From assembly GCF_905220365.1 (NCBI RefSeq), contig NC_061124.1:6140501-6204500 (forward strand): a stretch of DNA of 64,000 nucleotides, in the 5' to 3' direction. Positions 49,215 through 61,105 of this stretch are shown in pieces. Below the pieces are notes generated by a model. It ran no database searches. It was given only the letters and a program-made list of their open reading frames with translations, and was not told the origin of the DNA. The DNA comes from Vanessa cardui. Its lineage: Eukaryota > Arthropoda > Insecta > Lepidoptera > Nymphalidae. Position 1 is the first letter of the stretch; each line of letters starts with the position of its first letter. Made by a program: the position numbers and the translations under genes.

Positions 49215-49278
49215 CTGGACGATGGACCGCGTCTGCCGCGTGACGTCATCAGTAGAGCCCTGTATGGACCGAGGAGCT
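49215..49278 (-). CDS. sick: sickie (NAV family) probable small coding exon upstream of the CH domain
   Basis: Seen: on the minus strand a CAG acceptor at 49279-49281 and a CAG|GTAATG donor (GTAA at 49211-49214) bound a 64-bp segment that is richer in GC than its surroundings. Its first base completes a codon, and the other 63 bases give 21 open codons (APRSIQGSTD... ending RSIVQ). The exon ends in phase 0, exactly the phase needed by the next exon at 38920, whose first codons read IYTDWANHYL. In NAV proteins the CH domain starts at this motif and is preceded by a poorly conserved Ser/Arg-rich stretch, which fits. The polypyrimidine tract before the acceptor is weak and there is no ATG in frame, so earlier exons must exist. 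It could instead be a chance open segment; I think a real exon more likely than not. Confidence 0.55.
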
Positions 49279-50404
49279 CTGATGCAAGTAGGTATCATTT
49301 TATCACAAGCACATCTTTATCACTATGACTCACAATAAGGAAAGTTTTATGACTATAATTTTTCTTTAACTATTATTTTTCAACTGTTAATGGAAAAATT
49401 AGCAACTATTATTATTTAACTAATAAGAAGTAACTTTAACTTTATACTTAGAAGTAAGACGTCGTTATTCTAAATCTATTATTTTATGGAATAATTGTAT
49501 TTGATATTAAGAATTATCATGGTTTTATTTATTATTTTCAGTCAGTTAGGAAAACAATAACCAACGTTTCGCGACCCACCCAGTCTTTAAGATAACTGAG
49601 AGCGATATATAAAAACGGGTACAATTTAAGCGTGCGTCACGGTTCATGAATGAATGGATACGTTTGTACGATAAAGTCTTCTCGGAATATTTACTCTAGC
49701 GATCGGCGCCTCCGCCCACGAGCGGCGAGACTGCGTCATGAAACCGTGCGATACGGAACATCAGAATAGACCTCCCAGTAAAGACACGCAGACTTTATAG
49801 TAACAGCGTGAATGCACTCTGATATTAGACTGTACCCATTTATATACGCCTCATATTTTATTAGTTTTTTTTTTTTTAATATTCTTTAAATGCGCTTCTA
49901 TTTTCAAAATTGTTTCAAGAATCTGTAACAGTGTGTATGTTTTACAATTTCGAATTTCGAATTCGAAAATCGAATGCCGTGAACGCCTTGCGGTTAATTC
50001 GTTATAACTACAAAATAGAATGCATAATTAACATGGAGTCAAATTTTAACGTTTTTTTTTTCGAATTGTACGTTTAAAAGGGGACTTTTGTTCTGTAATC
50101 TCTACAATCAAAGCCGAATGTCTATCGTGTCTATAATTAAATATACATAATTTTCGTGTAGGCGTCGTAGCCGTGTTAATATTGAAATGCAATAACACAC
50201 AATGCTTGAAACAATGACGAGGTACCGTTTAGTGGGAGGGAAAAGTAATTTTATGTTTATTAGTTACTTTGTCTTAAAATTATTTGGACGCTTAGATTAA
50301 TCTGAAGAACACGATTGTGATAAAATCCCACATTTGATTTAATGTACATGAATGGTACTTCAAAAGATACTTCAAAAACGTAGGCAGACGATATTGGTAA
50401 ATTA

Positions 50405-50645
50405 GCTAAGATGGCTTGTGGTTGAAAAACGAAATTCTTAATGAAAAAGTTGCGGGTTCAAATCTAGTTAATAGCCAGCAAAGTGCATACCTAATTTTTT
50501 TATTCATAGCAGTCTCAGTTTTAAAGAAAGACATCGCGAAATCTACATATGTCACATTTGAGTAGTGTGATGAATAAGTTCCAAACCAAGCCCACATAAC
50601 GAGTCTCAGCCCAGCTGTGGGATAACCACATGCTGTTAATCACCT
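50405..50645 (+). mobile_element. Metulj-like SINE, degenerate
   Basis: Worn head (GCTAAGATGGCTTGTGGTTG), GTTGCGGGTTCAAATCTAGT, AAAGAAAGACATCGCGAAAT, TAAGTTCCAAACCAAGCCCA and CAGCCCAGCTGTGGGATAAC are in family order. Confidence 0.65.
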
Positions 50646-51974
50646 GTATGTTTTTATCATAATTGATGATAATACTTGCTTTATAATGTGTTAGTATTTA
50701 CAAATAGTAATCATCTCGATCTATCCCACGGTACCTTAAGTAATTATCGGTAATGCTACGCGTAGGATTAAGGCAATTTCATATTTCAACACCTACCTCT
50801 TCGAACATTTATTACAGCTATTGAAAATTACACGCGTCGTATAAAAACTATTTTGATTTATTTTTTATGAAGATTATTACAAAACGTTGGAACTACATTG
50901 CGCAACAATCCGACATCCACGCGTTTCAGGTAAAGAAAAATATACGAAACTATGAAAGCAATACAGTATTCTACGTCTCTACGAGTGTTTCCTGTCTTTT
51001 ATTTATATTCTGTGATCCGTGTGGCAACACTGCTTCACGTGTATAGAGTTACTGGTTGAAAACAGTTTCTATAAAGAGGAAAAAAAGTCAAAGGAAGGGC
51101 AAAAGAGGACGCACATTTCTAGCACCTCTTTTGAGTGTCGTTTTAGACGTCTTAAAACAGTCAACATTAGGAAAATGACAGCTATACTTAGGACTATCTT
51201 TGAACTTTGTCACTTTCATAATTAGTAGAAAGGCTCTTTATAAGTTAAAGAGTGCCTAATTTTTAACCAAAATTCAACAATAGTTTAAGTATTTCGTTAA
51301 TATTATTGAGATACATTAATAAAAACAAAAGTTTCAGATTTTTATTTTTACGTATGAACCTATGAATCAGAATGTACGTCGTTGTAGTAAATTGTATTTT
51401 GTCTCTATATACTATAATAACCAAAGTTGAATGAAGCCATTAAAAAAGGTAAAAACAATGTTGTTACGTAATATAACGTTAACAAAAGTGATTATTGCGC
51501 ACCACCTTTATAGCTAACGTTTTTCAACACATCGAAAAAAACAGGTCATGCGCCAGCGCAGATATTTTAGGGAGTAACCTATTTCAAATTACCGCGAAAA
51601 TGGCATAATGATGCGCAAAGCTCATAAAAAGGTTACACACATCCGACAGTGTTTGTTTACACGCGTCAAAACTTCGACACGCGTATTTATAACCGCGGAA
51701 GGTGCGCCGGAGCAACGAACTTGTGACAATCGTAAAACACGACTATTTGAGCGCTCGCTCACATGCAGACTGAAGAAAATAGTCTATTATACTACGTAGT
51801 TTAATTTATCTTGATTATATAGATTGTTTTATATATACAGATTGTTTACAAAATTTTATTGGTATTGATTGGTAACAAAGTTTACAACTACTTTCCTTAC
51901 ATCGCAAAATGTTAGAAAAACCTGTACCTAATTCATTTTAATACCTTATAGTACGAGTATATAATTAAACAAAC

Positions 51975-52205
51975 AGTGACGATGGTCTAGTGTATAGATC
52001 GTGTGAATCACAACGATCCCGGATACAAATCTGGACCACTAAATTATCATATGCTTAAATTGTAAATAAATATCGATCTCGTAGGTACCGACTAAATAAC
52101 CCCATGACAAAAAGTGTTTGGTAAAATTCTGGAAAAATGTTTGAAACACAACCACAAAACCCTTTAAATTGCGGGAAAAGACTTTACCCAGTAGACTTTA
52201 ATCGT
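51975..52205 (+). mobile_element. possible SINE relic
   Basis: The stretch GACGATGGTCTAGTGTATAG, then CGATCCCGGATACAAATCTG (B-box-like), then GGTAAAATTCTGGAAAAATG and GACTTTACCCAGTAGACTTT, is arranged like an old tRNA-headed SINE. Similarity is weak. Confidence 0.4.
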
Positions 52206-52854
52206 GAGACTTTTAAAAATATTATATTTTTACCATAAAACCATTTCTTAAATTATTATTTAATCGTCTCCATTGGATAGATCTGTAACAAATGAAGCTT
52301 AACAGCTCTTATACTAATTGAGAATGCTGATTATTTTATTCTATAAACAAACTCCAATACAATCCAAGTAACAAAGCACTTCTAAAATATTTCGTAGATT
52401 AACACGATAGCGTGAACTACCGTAAAAGGATTTATGTGACAGTTATCATGTTTTATTACGGTGTATTATTACACATACGTCATTTGGTGTATTCCAAATA
52501 ATGTGATCATAAACTTCTTTGTACTACCTTAAATTTGTTAGATCTACTGGATCAAATCAAATTGCAATTCCTCAGATGTTTTTAATGACTTTCCACAATT
52601 TCAAATAAAGAACTGCAAAACGTACGTTTACTTTTCATAATAAATGGTTTATAGAATATTCATTTTTGAACGAATTTTTGTGTTGCCGTGTGAAAAATTA
52701 CTAATATTAAATAAGCATTAGACAAAAAATAGAACTTTTCATGTTCATTAGATTTTCATGTATGGTATGAATATAAAAAAAATACTTTAGTACCAAGAAA
52801 GATGCTTACTTAAGTGACTTAAAAGAAAAACCAAATATAACTTCAATGCCCGTT

Positions 52855-52965
52855 GGCTTTACAAATTCAGTTGTAATTTTACAGAATTGTCATCAAATGT
52901 AAGTGTAGATTCTACAGAAAACAACCGGCAAGAAGCAGAAAGTTTAACAAATTTACAATATCAAT
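52855..52965 (+). mobile_element. Lepidoptera SINE/LINE tail repeat, degenerate
   Basis: GTGTAGATTCTACAGAAAAC and AACCGGCAAGAAGCAGAAAG match the end of the unit at 22478-22625. Confidence 0.55.
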
Positions 52966-53574
52966 TGAATATATTAAATTGTATTGTTTAAATATTAAAA
53001 CTGCTCTAAAATTTGTTTGCAACAGATAGACAGATAATATTGTCAAAATAACAAGAAACGCTGTATTTTTGACGCGTGAATTTTAACAATGTTTCAACAT
53101 ATTGCAACACGCGGGAAAACTGTATCAGACCAGCATTGCACATGTCTGTTTATATATTTTGTGTAGGAGCGCGTAACGTGTATTATGGATAAAGTTGCCA
53201 ACAACACATTTATCGAATCGATGGTTTTTGTTGTATTTCTTTATTGTACTTCAAAACAAAATAAACAAAATCTAAATATATTAGCTCTTAAAAGTACCAT
53301 TAAACTGTCACTTTACAGGATTACCACGTCAATTAAAAGTAAACCACCAGTTGACAATAATATTCATACAATTGGAAGAAATTTAACATTGCTATTAATA
53401 GCGGAACAAATTAATTATTAAAATTGTCCTAATTTATATTAATCGATTGAATCTCGTAAATTAAATGAATATTCTGTTTTATTACATGGGCTACTTATTG
53501 AAAACAATCCTATTCCTATTCAGTACATATTTCCAGTGTTAGGCTCAAGTCGAGGATATTTGGCAAAAATGTGT

Positions 53575-53780
53575 TTGCAGCTTATTCCACAACGATATTC
53601 TCAGGCGGTTTGGTTATGTGGCAGATTTCCAGTCGACACATATAGGTTTCCGCAAGGAGTTTTTCTGCACCAGTAACAAATGAAATAAAAATAATTAAAG
53701 CAAATGACAATTTAGTATTGCTTGCCCGGGTTGAATCATTCATTGGTTAAGATCATTGAGGCACTAGGCTTCCGGTTCTC
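53575..53780 (-). mobile_element. Metulj-like SINE, degenerate
   Basis: On the plus strand GCTTATTCCACAACGATATT, TTATGTGGCAGATTTCCAGT, TAGGTTTCCGCAAGGAG, TTGCTTGCCCGGGTTGAATC and TTGGTTAAGATCATTGAGGC follow the reverse-strand order of the family. Confidence 0.7.
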
Positions 53781-54819
53781 CATATCTCTGTCAGTCAGTC
53801 CTATATTCCGTATTGAGAGATAACCCTTTGTTTACGAATTTGATAATCTAAACAAGGTGTTGAATTGACAGGGTTACCCGGGCTATGTCGATGTCGATAA
53901 TAGCATATCCTATATATGTGGGACACAGATGTGTAATTCACATTGTTACGTGGGCGAGTAAGAGTCTGCTTGTAACTTATACTCAATCATGTTGCCAACT
54001 TGGCTCACTGTAATTATACGTTGATCCTAACAATGCTCTGTGAATAGGGTTAGCATCGGACCGAATAAATCTGGTTTTAGTTGGATTTTACTAGTTCGAA
54101 CCGGTTTTGGTGTTAGTTAAATTTAAATGTAACTAATATTTATATTGTTTTGTTGAAAAAGGATAAGGTTTTATATTATATTGTTTAATTTATTCTCGGA
54201 TTGTTTAAAAATATCAATATATTATTGTAAAGCGATATCTTTCCGTACGTCTCTACTCTCAAATTTTAAGTCAAGAATATAATATATATTTACTCATATT
54301 ACTTTTTATAATTTATTATAAAACGACGCGTGTATCAAATCATTAGTTGCTAATCTTGGAAAAATATTTGTTTGCTTTATATTAATAATTTTATAGTTAG
54401 ATATTTAATCTCTATGATATTTTCGTTAGAGATATAACGATAACAATATACTTATTTATTAATTTGAAAGTTGTATTACCGGTAAAATGTAATATGTAAA
54501 TGTATTTTAAATTGAAAGATTCACAGATAAATCTTACAATTTCAAATATGAAAACAAAAAGCTACTGGAACTCGGTCCTCGGTAGGAGCATTTCCGTCGC
54601 CTCTTATAAATAGTCCCTATGTAGGTAAATGATCGGTCCCGACATTGCGTTTGTCAAACGTTTACCTCCGTTTCAAATATATCAATGTCCGAACGATATG
54701 TTTAATTACAATTATAGTTTTTGCTTTAATTACGGTAAAAAACACACTATAATTATTTGTTAATCTTGTGCTTTCGATACTGTTACCGAGTGTAGTTCAT
54801 CATGAATTAATATTATGTT

Positions 54820-54995
54820 ATGTTGTCTTAGATTTTCGCGATTATTACACATTGAAATAAAACTAGTTTTAACGGATTTAAATCGCGTATATTAATTATT
54901 TTTATCATCCCGACGTTTCGAGCACTTTAGAGCGTTCGTGGTCACGGGTAGTAGAGTCTACAGCAAGATTTAAATCCGTTAAAACTAGTTTTATT
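54820..54995 (+). mobile_element. Penelope-like element end, copy D, with 29-bp perfect inverted arms
   Basis: A 13-bp direct repeat (TTAATATTATGTT) stands at 54807-54819 and 54996-55008. The left side starts TGTTGTCTTAGATTTTCGCG. Arms at 54856-54884 and 54967-54995 are exact reverse complements over 29 bases. The core (CATCCCGACGTTTCGAGCAC … GTGGTCACGGGTAG) lies between. At two positions both arms differ together from both arms of copy A. Confidence 0.7.
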
Positions 54996-55149
54996 TTAAT
55001 ATTATGTTTCTTTTATTTACACAATAATGAGGGTTTTTTGCAATTGGAAGTACAGTACTGAGGGTGCAACAATATTATTATTTTTTCAATTAACGACAAT
55101 ACTGGATTTATTAAAGCAAAGTTGATTTTACGTATATTAATTATTAGTC

Positions 55150-55330
55150 ATTACTTATCTCTCTTTACTCCTTCCAATACTGAAATACCTTGAGAACTAA
55201 GGCTTACTTACTTCAAACCGGTACACAAAAATAGTCATTATTTTTGCATTTTGGTAGAATATATGACGAGAGGTTGGTACCTATCCAGACGGGCTTGCAC
55301 AGAGCAACCACAAAGTAAATGTTAAGAATG
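55150..55330 (-). mobile_element. LINE-tail repeat, degenerate
   Basis: CTTGAGAACTAAGGCTTACT, CTTCAAACCGGTACACAAAA, TTTTGGTAGAATATATGACG and GTACCTATCCAGACGGGCTT match the 5' side of the repeat at 14828-15099 in the same orientation. Confidence 0.65.
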
Positions 55331-55344
55331 ATTACAGTCCGACA

Positions 55345-55460
55345 GTTGATTCACACCAAATTTCAACAATTTCGGTTTAGTGGGTTGGTCGTGAAAGAGT
55401 GATACGAGTAGATAGACAGACAGACAGAGTTACTTTCACATATATTATATAAGCATAGAT
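55345..55460 (-). mobile_element. Lep1-type repeat fragment
   Basis: On the plus strand, CACACCAAATTTCAACAATT, GTGGGTTGGTCGTGAAAGAG and AGACAGACAGACAGAGTTAC are the reverse complement of the family's 5' half. Confidence 0.75.
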
Positions 55461-55689
55461 CAAAGTCAATTTTAAACACAATTTAACTTCAGGTAAATAA
55501 AAGATAGAATGACCAATATATGTCGATACTACTTCAGTATCATTTAAACTTAAATAGTTTTCGATAAATATAGTATCTCAGCACAAATATCATAACTAAT
55601 AGATGGATTTGCACCCGTATCCGGCCAGCTAGTCATAGTGATCACATCCAACAAATCGTTCGCACATTCTACGCCATCATTGCTTACAT

Positions 55690-55830
55690 AGTTATTATAT
55701 TTATGTTTATTTATTTAAAACTTTCTTGTACATCCTAAGGTTGGCTGGTAGAGAATGCAGTAGCATTAAGCCCGCCTTTTGTTAATACTTTTGTATTGTA
55801 CAATAAAGCATTAAAATAAATAAATAAACT
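55690..55830 (+). mobile_element. LINE 3' end with A-rich tail
   Basis: AAGGTTGGCTGGTAGAGAAT, TAGCATTAAGCCCGCCTTTT and GTACAATAAAGCATTAAAAT are followed by (AAAT)n. This is a familiar Lepidoptera LINE 3' end carrying its own AATAAA signal; only the untranslated tail is left. Confidence 0.7.
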
Positions 55831-58800
55831 GCTTAGTAAATAAATTTTATGTTCTTTCTTTTGATTGTCTTTAAATATTGTTATTATGTATCAAAATGTG
55901 GCTGGTATATGATATTTGGATATATTAAAAGGGAATTAAATAACATAACTAAAAAAATCTAGTTATATGAATAAAAAATTATTACTATTAAAAAGAGTTA
56001 CTAAAACATTTCTTTAATCTAGAACAAAATAATAATAATTAAGACTGATATTAAAATAAATTGGATAAAATTTAGTGAAATAGTAGTAGTATAGAATAGT
56101 AAATAAGATAGTGTTTTATTTATAAATATGTTACATACTTATTGGTCGAAAAAGTTAAATATTTGTAAAAGATTGTCTATACTCGGAGTTTAAAGTATTA
56201 TCTAATTATGTAGAGATAAAATTAGCAGAGAAAATAAATTGACAAAGAATTTCTGCTCTTTTCCAACATTGTTAAAATGCAGATTCGTCTATCTGGTTCT
56301 GCCCTCAATTTAATATTTCCCAATGCTATGTTATCCATTTTAAATGAGAACAAAATTAATATTACGATTAAATAAAAAAAGCTATCTTCATTTATATTTA
56401 AAAAAAAATTATAATTATGAACGTGGTAAATAAAAAAAAAAGGATTTTTAAGAAGTTTTGTAAAATGAAAGTTTCGTAATAATATTTATATTTTACAAAT
56501 AAAATCAATATTATTATTAAAACTCATTTTGATATTTCTGTTTCAGTCATGCAGATATTTATTTGCTCAGCTTTTAAGCGTTGAGACAAAATCGTAAAAC
56601 TGTAAGTGTTTGCAGCAGAATGTTTTATTGAAGATTTAAACATGTTTGTAGTTCGTATTATGTTTAAAAACCTTTTGGTACTGCATTACAAAGAGAAGAT
56701 CTCGAGAGTCGTTACAATAAATCGTCCGAATGCACTCACGACCTACCGTTCGTAATTTATTTAAAGACCTTTATGAACATTTGATTGGAATTGGTACTTC
56801 GTAACCTTTTGCAAGCCTAATTTTTCGCGATACTTGATTTTCAAATTTATTCGAAATATAGAATTTTTAATTATTAAACTGAATATTGTCAAGGATATTA
56901 AGTTTATTATTAGGAAATGTATTTATAATGAGCATCGTGTCCGAATTATTAAATAACTATTATTATTATGGTTTGAAATTTATCTATGTAAATTTATTCA
57001 CTAATTAAAGTCACTCCCGTCTTTATAAATACCACGTGTCATAATATATTTAGCCGCGTGTTCGTCGGGACACGCGCGACCCGTGCGCGCGCGCTCATCT
57101 GACTAAGCGGAAAGCTCAAAGCTCTACAAAAGCTTTACAAAGCTCGCCATAGAATGGGAAGCGTATAGGTAACAGGAAAATCGAAGAATAGTACGTTGTT
57201 TTACGCTAATTGAGCGGTTTTTAATCAATAAAGATGTGGTTCTGTGGTGGAGTGTTTTATTACTATATTGATTGAACATAAACGAGAGAATGTTGTATGA
57301 AATGTTTGAGATACTGATAGATCAATAAGAAATACTTCGAGTAATTGGATTGAGGAATAAATTTTGTGAGTAAAAAATCAATAATAATTAGAATATGATA
57401 GAACATGCAGTTGCAGTACAGTTATAAATAAAAATAAATACAAAACGTATTCTCTTTTTTAAAATTTAAGACTTTCGACCTTTGAATCTAGGTCTAAAAC
57501 TTTTCTTACTTTTAAAATAGATTTAATTGCCAGTTTTGTGTTCCCACCGTAGTACGCTATTCACACCCTTTCGCCCCTAGTGCCTATTAATTTAAAAAAT
57601 CCGAGGTCTTTTGTCGAGGCCTTACCTCCGGGAAACCAGCACTTGACCTACCGTTTTTAGACCTTTTGTATGGTACAGGGACGCGTGACAACGCGTTAAG
57701 CTAAATAGAAAAAAGTCTTTGTCATAAATTTTGTATGAATTTAGTTTTTAAACTTGTTCAACATTTTATATAGAAGAGATTATTTTTTTAACAAGGAGAA
57801 ATAATAATAGTTTGGCTGTCTGGGATTTTCTTTTCTATTATTATTTATTAGACGTTTATATTATGAATGGGTTGACTTATTGAGCAAGTCTACGTAACAT
57901 TGTATTATTAAAAAAAACAGTACATTACATAAATTATTCTTTCTCGTACAAATCAATATTAAGGCATGCTATAGGAGTGGCTGAGACATCAAGGCAATCA
58001 AATGTATGTATTATTTAATTTAGAGCCCTCAAACAGTAATTGGGTCTCGTACACATAAAATAATAAAGATTTGGAACTCGTATTATAAAGACAATGATTC
58101 TATATTTCGTTTTTTTTTTACTACAACCAAATATACTATCCATTTAAATTCTAAACCTCTTAAGATGGATGATTAAATCAACAATTACTTTAAAATAATA
58201 TTTCGTTGAACGTTTTTAATGTGTCAAATATAAACCAGACTTAATTGCAAACAAATGCTAAACTGTCATCGTAATTAATTTATGTTCATCACGAGTCTAA
58301 TTAATTAGACGTTGTATGCAAACGATTTATAAGGATGTATTGTAAAAATTTTGTTTTTGTTTTATTTTCAATAATTAATTACGATTTTGATAGCTATTTT
58401 TTTGTCATTTTATCACGTTGACTTTTAAAGTAATTTCTTTAAAACTTTGATTATTATAAATGATTCCATAAGTGACTCGATTCGACGTATCACTTATAAA
58501 ATAATTAATTTAAATGTCCATCTATTTATAAACGATTTTTAGACGTTTATTGCGAAGTATAGACATAATTATCAGAGTTTGGCGAGCTATATAGCGTGCT
58601 CTAATTTCTACCAGGTTTCCGGGGCTACAGGTACGGAAATAAAGGTGCAGGGGAACTATTTTGAAACACGTTCGTTTCGCTACAACCGCCCGACGCGCCG
58701 TCGCTCTACTTCAATGAACGCCTTGCTATAACTGCGTCTACTAACCCACAGCTTAAGCGGATTAGCTCGTTTTGATAGTTACTTCATTGTTAGTTAATTC

Positions 58801-59134
58801 ATTAATTACTATAGTTTAATTAATTGCAACAAAAAAGGTACGTTGTTATTTCTATGCACGTAAGTTTTGTAACTCTTTAGAAGTTTGCCACAATTGTTTT
58901 AATTTTTGCTGTCAAAATTAGTTAATTCAATAGTGAAAAGTTGGCAGATTTTTTGTGATGGAGATGCTGTTTAATGTCGTTAGTTAGTGAGTTTAAACGT
59001 AGTACAGTAAACAACCTTTATAAAATTTCATGAGCCTTGGCAGGTAGTCTTACTATATGTATATACAGGTTATTTGCAAAGCTCACTATAAATTCGATGA
59101 TCAAACAATAAATAATGTTTAATGTTCCGATGTG

Positions 59135-59225
59135 AACGAAGAGTGAGTCAGTGATTTTACAAGAACAAGAGATAATATCTTAGGTTTCACGGTTGGCAGC
59201 GTCGCGCCGACATCTTAAGCTAGAC
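59135..59225 (+). mobile_element. LINE-tail repeat fragment, degenerate
   Basis: GAAGAGTGAGTCAGTGATTT, GATAATATCTTAGGTTTCAC and GGTTGGCAGCGTCGCGCCGA parallel the middle of the repeat at 42541-42880. Confidence 0.55.
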
Positions 59226-59954
59226 ATTATCTCCAATATTTGAATCGTTCTACACACAAAAAGTTTTGAAATTTGTAACTATTTTCAAATACGAAATTAC
59301 TGGTTTTGATTTCGATTCTACCCATTTGACAGTGCAAATCTACCAATAAACCTATTTTAGTACCAACTTCAAACACATACCATGGACGAGAAAAAAGTAT
59401 TTATATCATTTTCAGTTAACAATATTAATAAAGCACATTTAAATAGAAAATTTACAAAAGGATCAAAACATATTAATCAAAGTCATTCCACTGATATAAA
59501 TAGGCGGTCTTATTTTCTTATTTATGACTGTTTTAGTTTTAATGTGCAACTTTTTATGATAAATTCACTTTTTATTGCCTTCGGTTAGATGTAACTGAAG
59601 GCTGAAGCTACAACAAACATTACCCGTAAGTAACTGGGTTTATGAGAACGTATCTCACAATATTTGTTTGATTTTAGGCATTTATAGTTTGGATGAGGCA
59701 ATCAAACGTCGCGTTTTGCCATTAAATCGGGATTTCATTATAATTACGTTGATATTTACACTGTCAGGCTGCTTTTAGAATATTGATTTATAAATCATGC
59801 TTTGAATTTGCATCGATGATTTCATTCAAAGTGTAAAATAGCTATAAAAATGATGTTTCTAAATTAGATGAAGACAGACTCTCTTTCTAATTTTTGTATA
59901 TTTAATTGAAATGATTTTTCACGTCCTTAGTACATTCAGTTGTTTCGGTGAACA

Positions 59955-60075
59955 GCTTTTGTTCGGCGGTGACGAATAAAATCGTGAGGTAACCTGCACT
60001 CGTTGGATGATATACTTTATGTATGTGATTGTATATCCAACCTGTCGTGCAACGTGGTGGAATAATCACTTAAGT
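59955..60075 (+). mobile_element. Metulj-like SINE fragment
   Basis: TTCGGCGGTGACGAATAAAA, ATCGTGAGGTAACCTGCACT and CAACGTGGTGGAATAATCAC match the SINE body. Confidence 0.65.
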
Positions 60076-60787
60076 TTCTACATAAGATTAGTGTACCTTT
60101 TTTTCTAAAAACGCGTGATGGAAAGGGGCGTGTGGTACTCCCAGAAGCCCTGGACACCGAGTGCACCCAAACACACCGGGTTTACCCACTAAAAAACCAG
60201 CGCTACCCTCTCCGTCTTTCGGCGGACGTCACGGGATCAGTGTTCTTAGCTCAGCATTGTCAAGACATGAATTTCTCTGAATTTACTATTAAAATATCAT
60301 TCTATGCATATTTATAGCAATTGTCTATGAAAAAAAAAAATTTACCAATAAGGTTCGTTTATACCTTTGAATTAATGATAAGCTGAATGTGGTTTTTATC
60401 GTCGTATCTCAATTCAAACATCGCAAGTAAGAAACGCGTATACAATATGATTCGATAATAATCATAAACGAATTATCGCCATTCGAATATTAAAATCTTT
60501 TAATGGAGGAATTATAATCCAATAAAAACGTATTGTGTTTCATGGGACTATTAATTAAAACGATGGATGCTGTAAAAATCTTTCGATTAAGTGCAAAATG
60601 ATAATAATAAAATGACATTAACGTAATGTTGTAGATTCTTGAATATATAATACAAATTTTACTAATTTGTAATAGTTAATTTTATTAGTAGTAAAAAACT
60701 TAAACCAAAAGTAGCCCTTATAGCTTAGGTATTAGAATAGTTATGAACACAATTTATTAAGGCTTGACTATATTTTTATTGTATCGA

Positions 60788-61105
60788 CGGCCTCGTCAGT
60801 CTAGTGGCTAAATATATGGTCGTAAATACCGAGGTATTGGGTTCAAATTCTATACATTACTACTTATACATACTAAATTATTTTAGAGTAATAAATCTAT
60901 AAACCTCCGGTCTTCCATCGAAAATTAGTAAGCTTGGAGTCTGGAATATGGAAGTATAAATTCTCTGATTTCGGAAAGCAAGTAAAGCCGTTGGTTCTGC
61001 GCTTGAAGTATTTCCGGTCGTCCCAATCGGATTAGGAGAGCAAGTAATACGGAGTGCATCTGTATTTGTGCACACACACAAATGCACAATAATATGTCAA
61101 CTAAA
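60788..61105 (+). mobile_element. third tRNA-headed SINE family
   Basis: The head GGCCTCGTCAGTCTAGTGGC (A-box-like) and ATTGGGTTCAAATTCTATAC (B-box-like) are followed by ATAAACCTCCGGTCTTCCAT, TCGAAAATTAGTAAGCTTGG, AAGTAAAGCCGTTGGTTCTG and GGAGTGCATCTGTATTTGTG, ending TGCACAATAATATGTC. The order is that of a common Lepidoptera SINE; a tail fragment recurs at 63912. Confidence 0.75.

Noticed and set aside
60788..60860. tRNA gene on the plus strand.
   Set aside because: It is followed by a known-type SINE body and the acceptor stem does not close.
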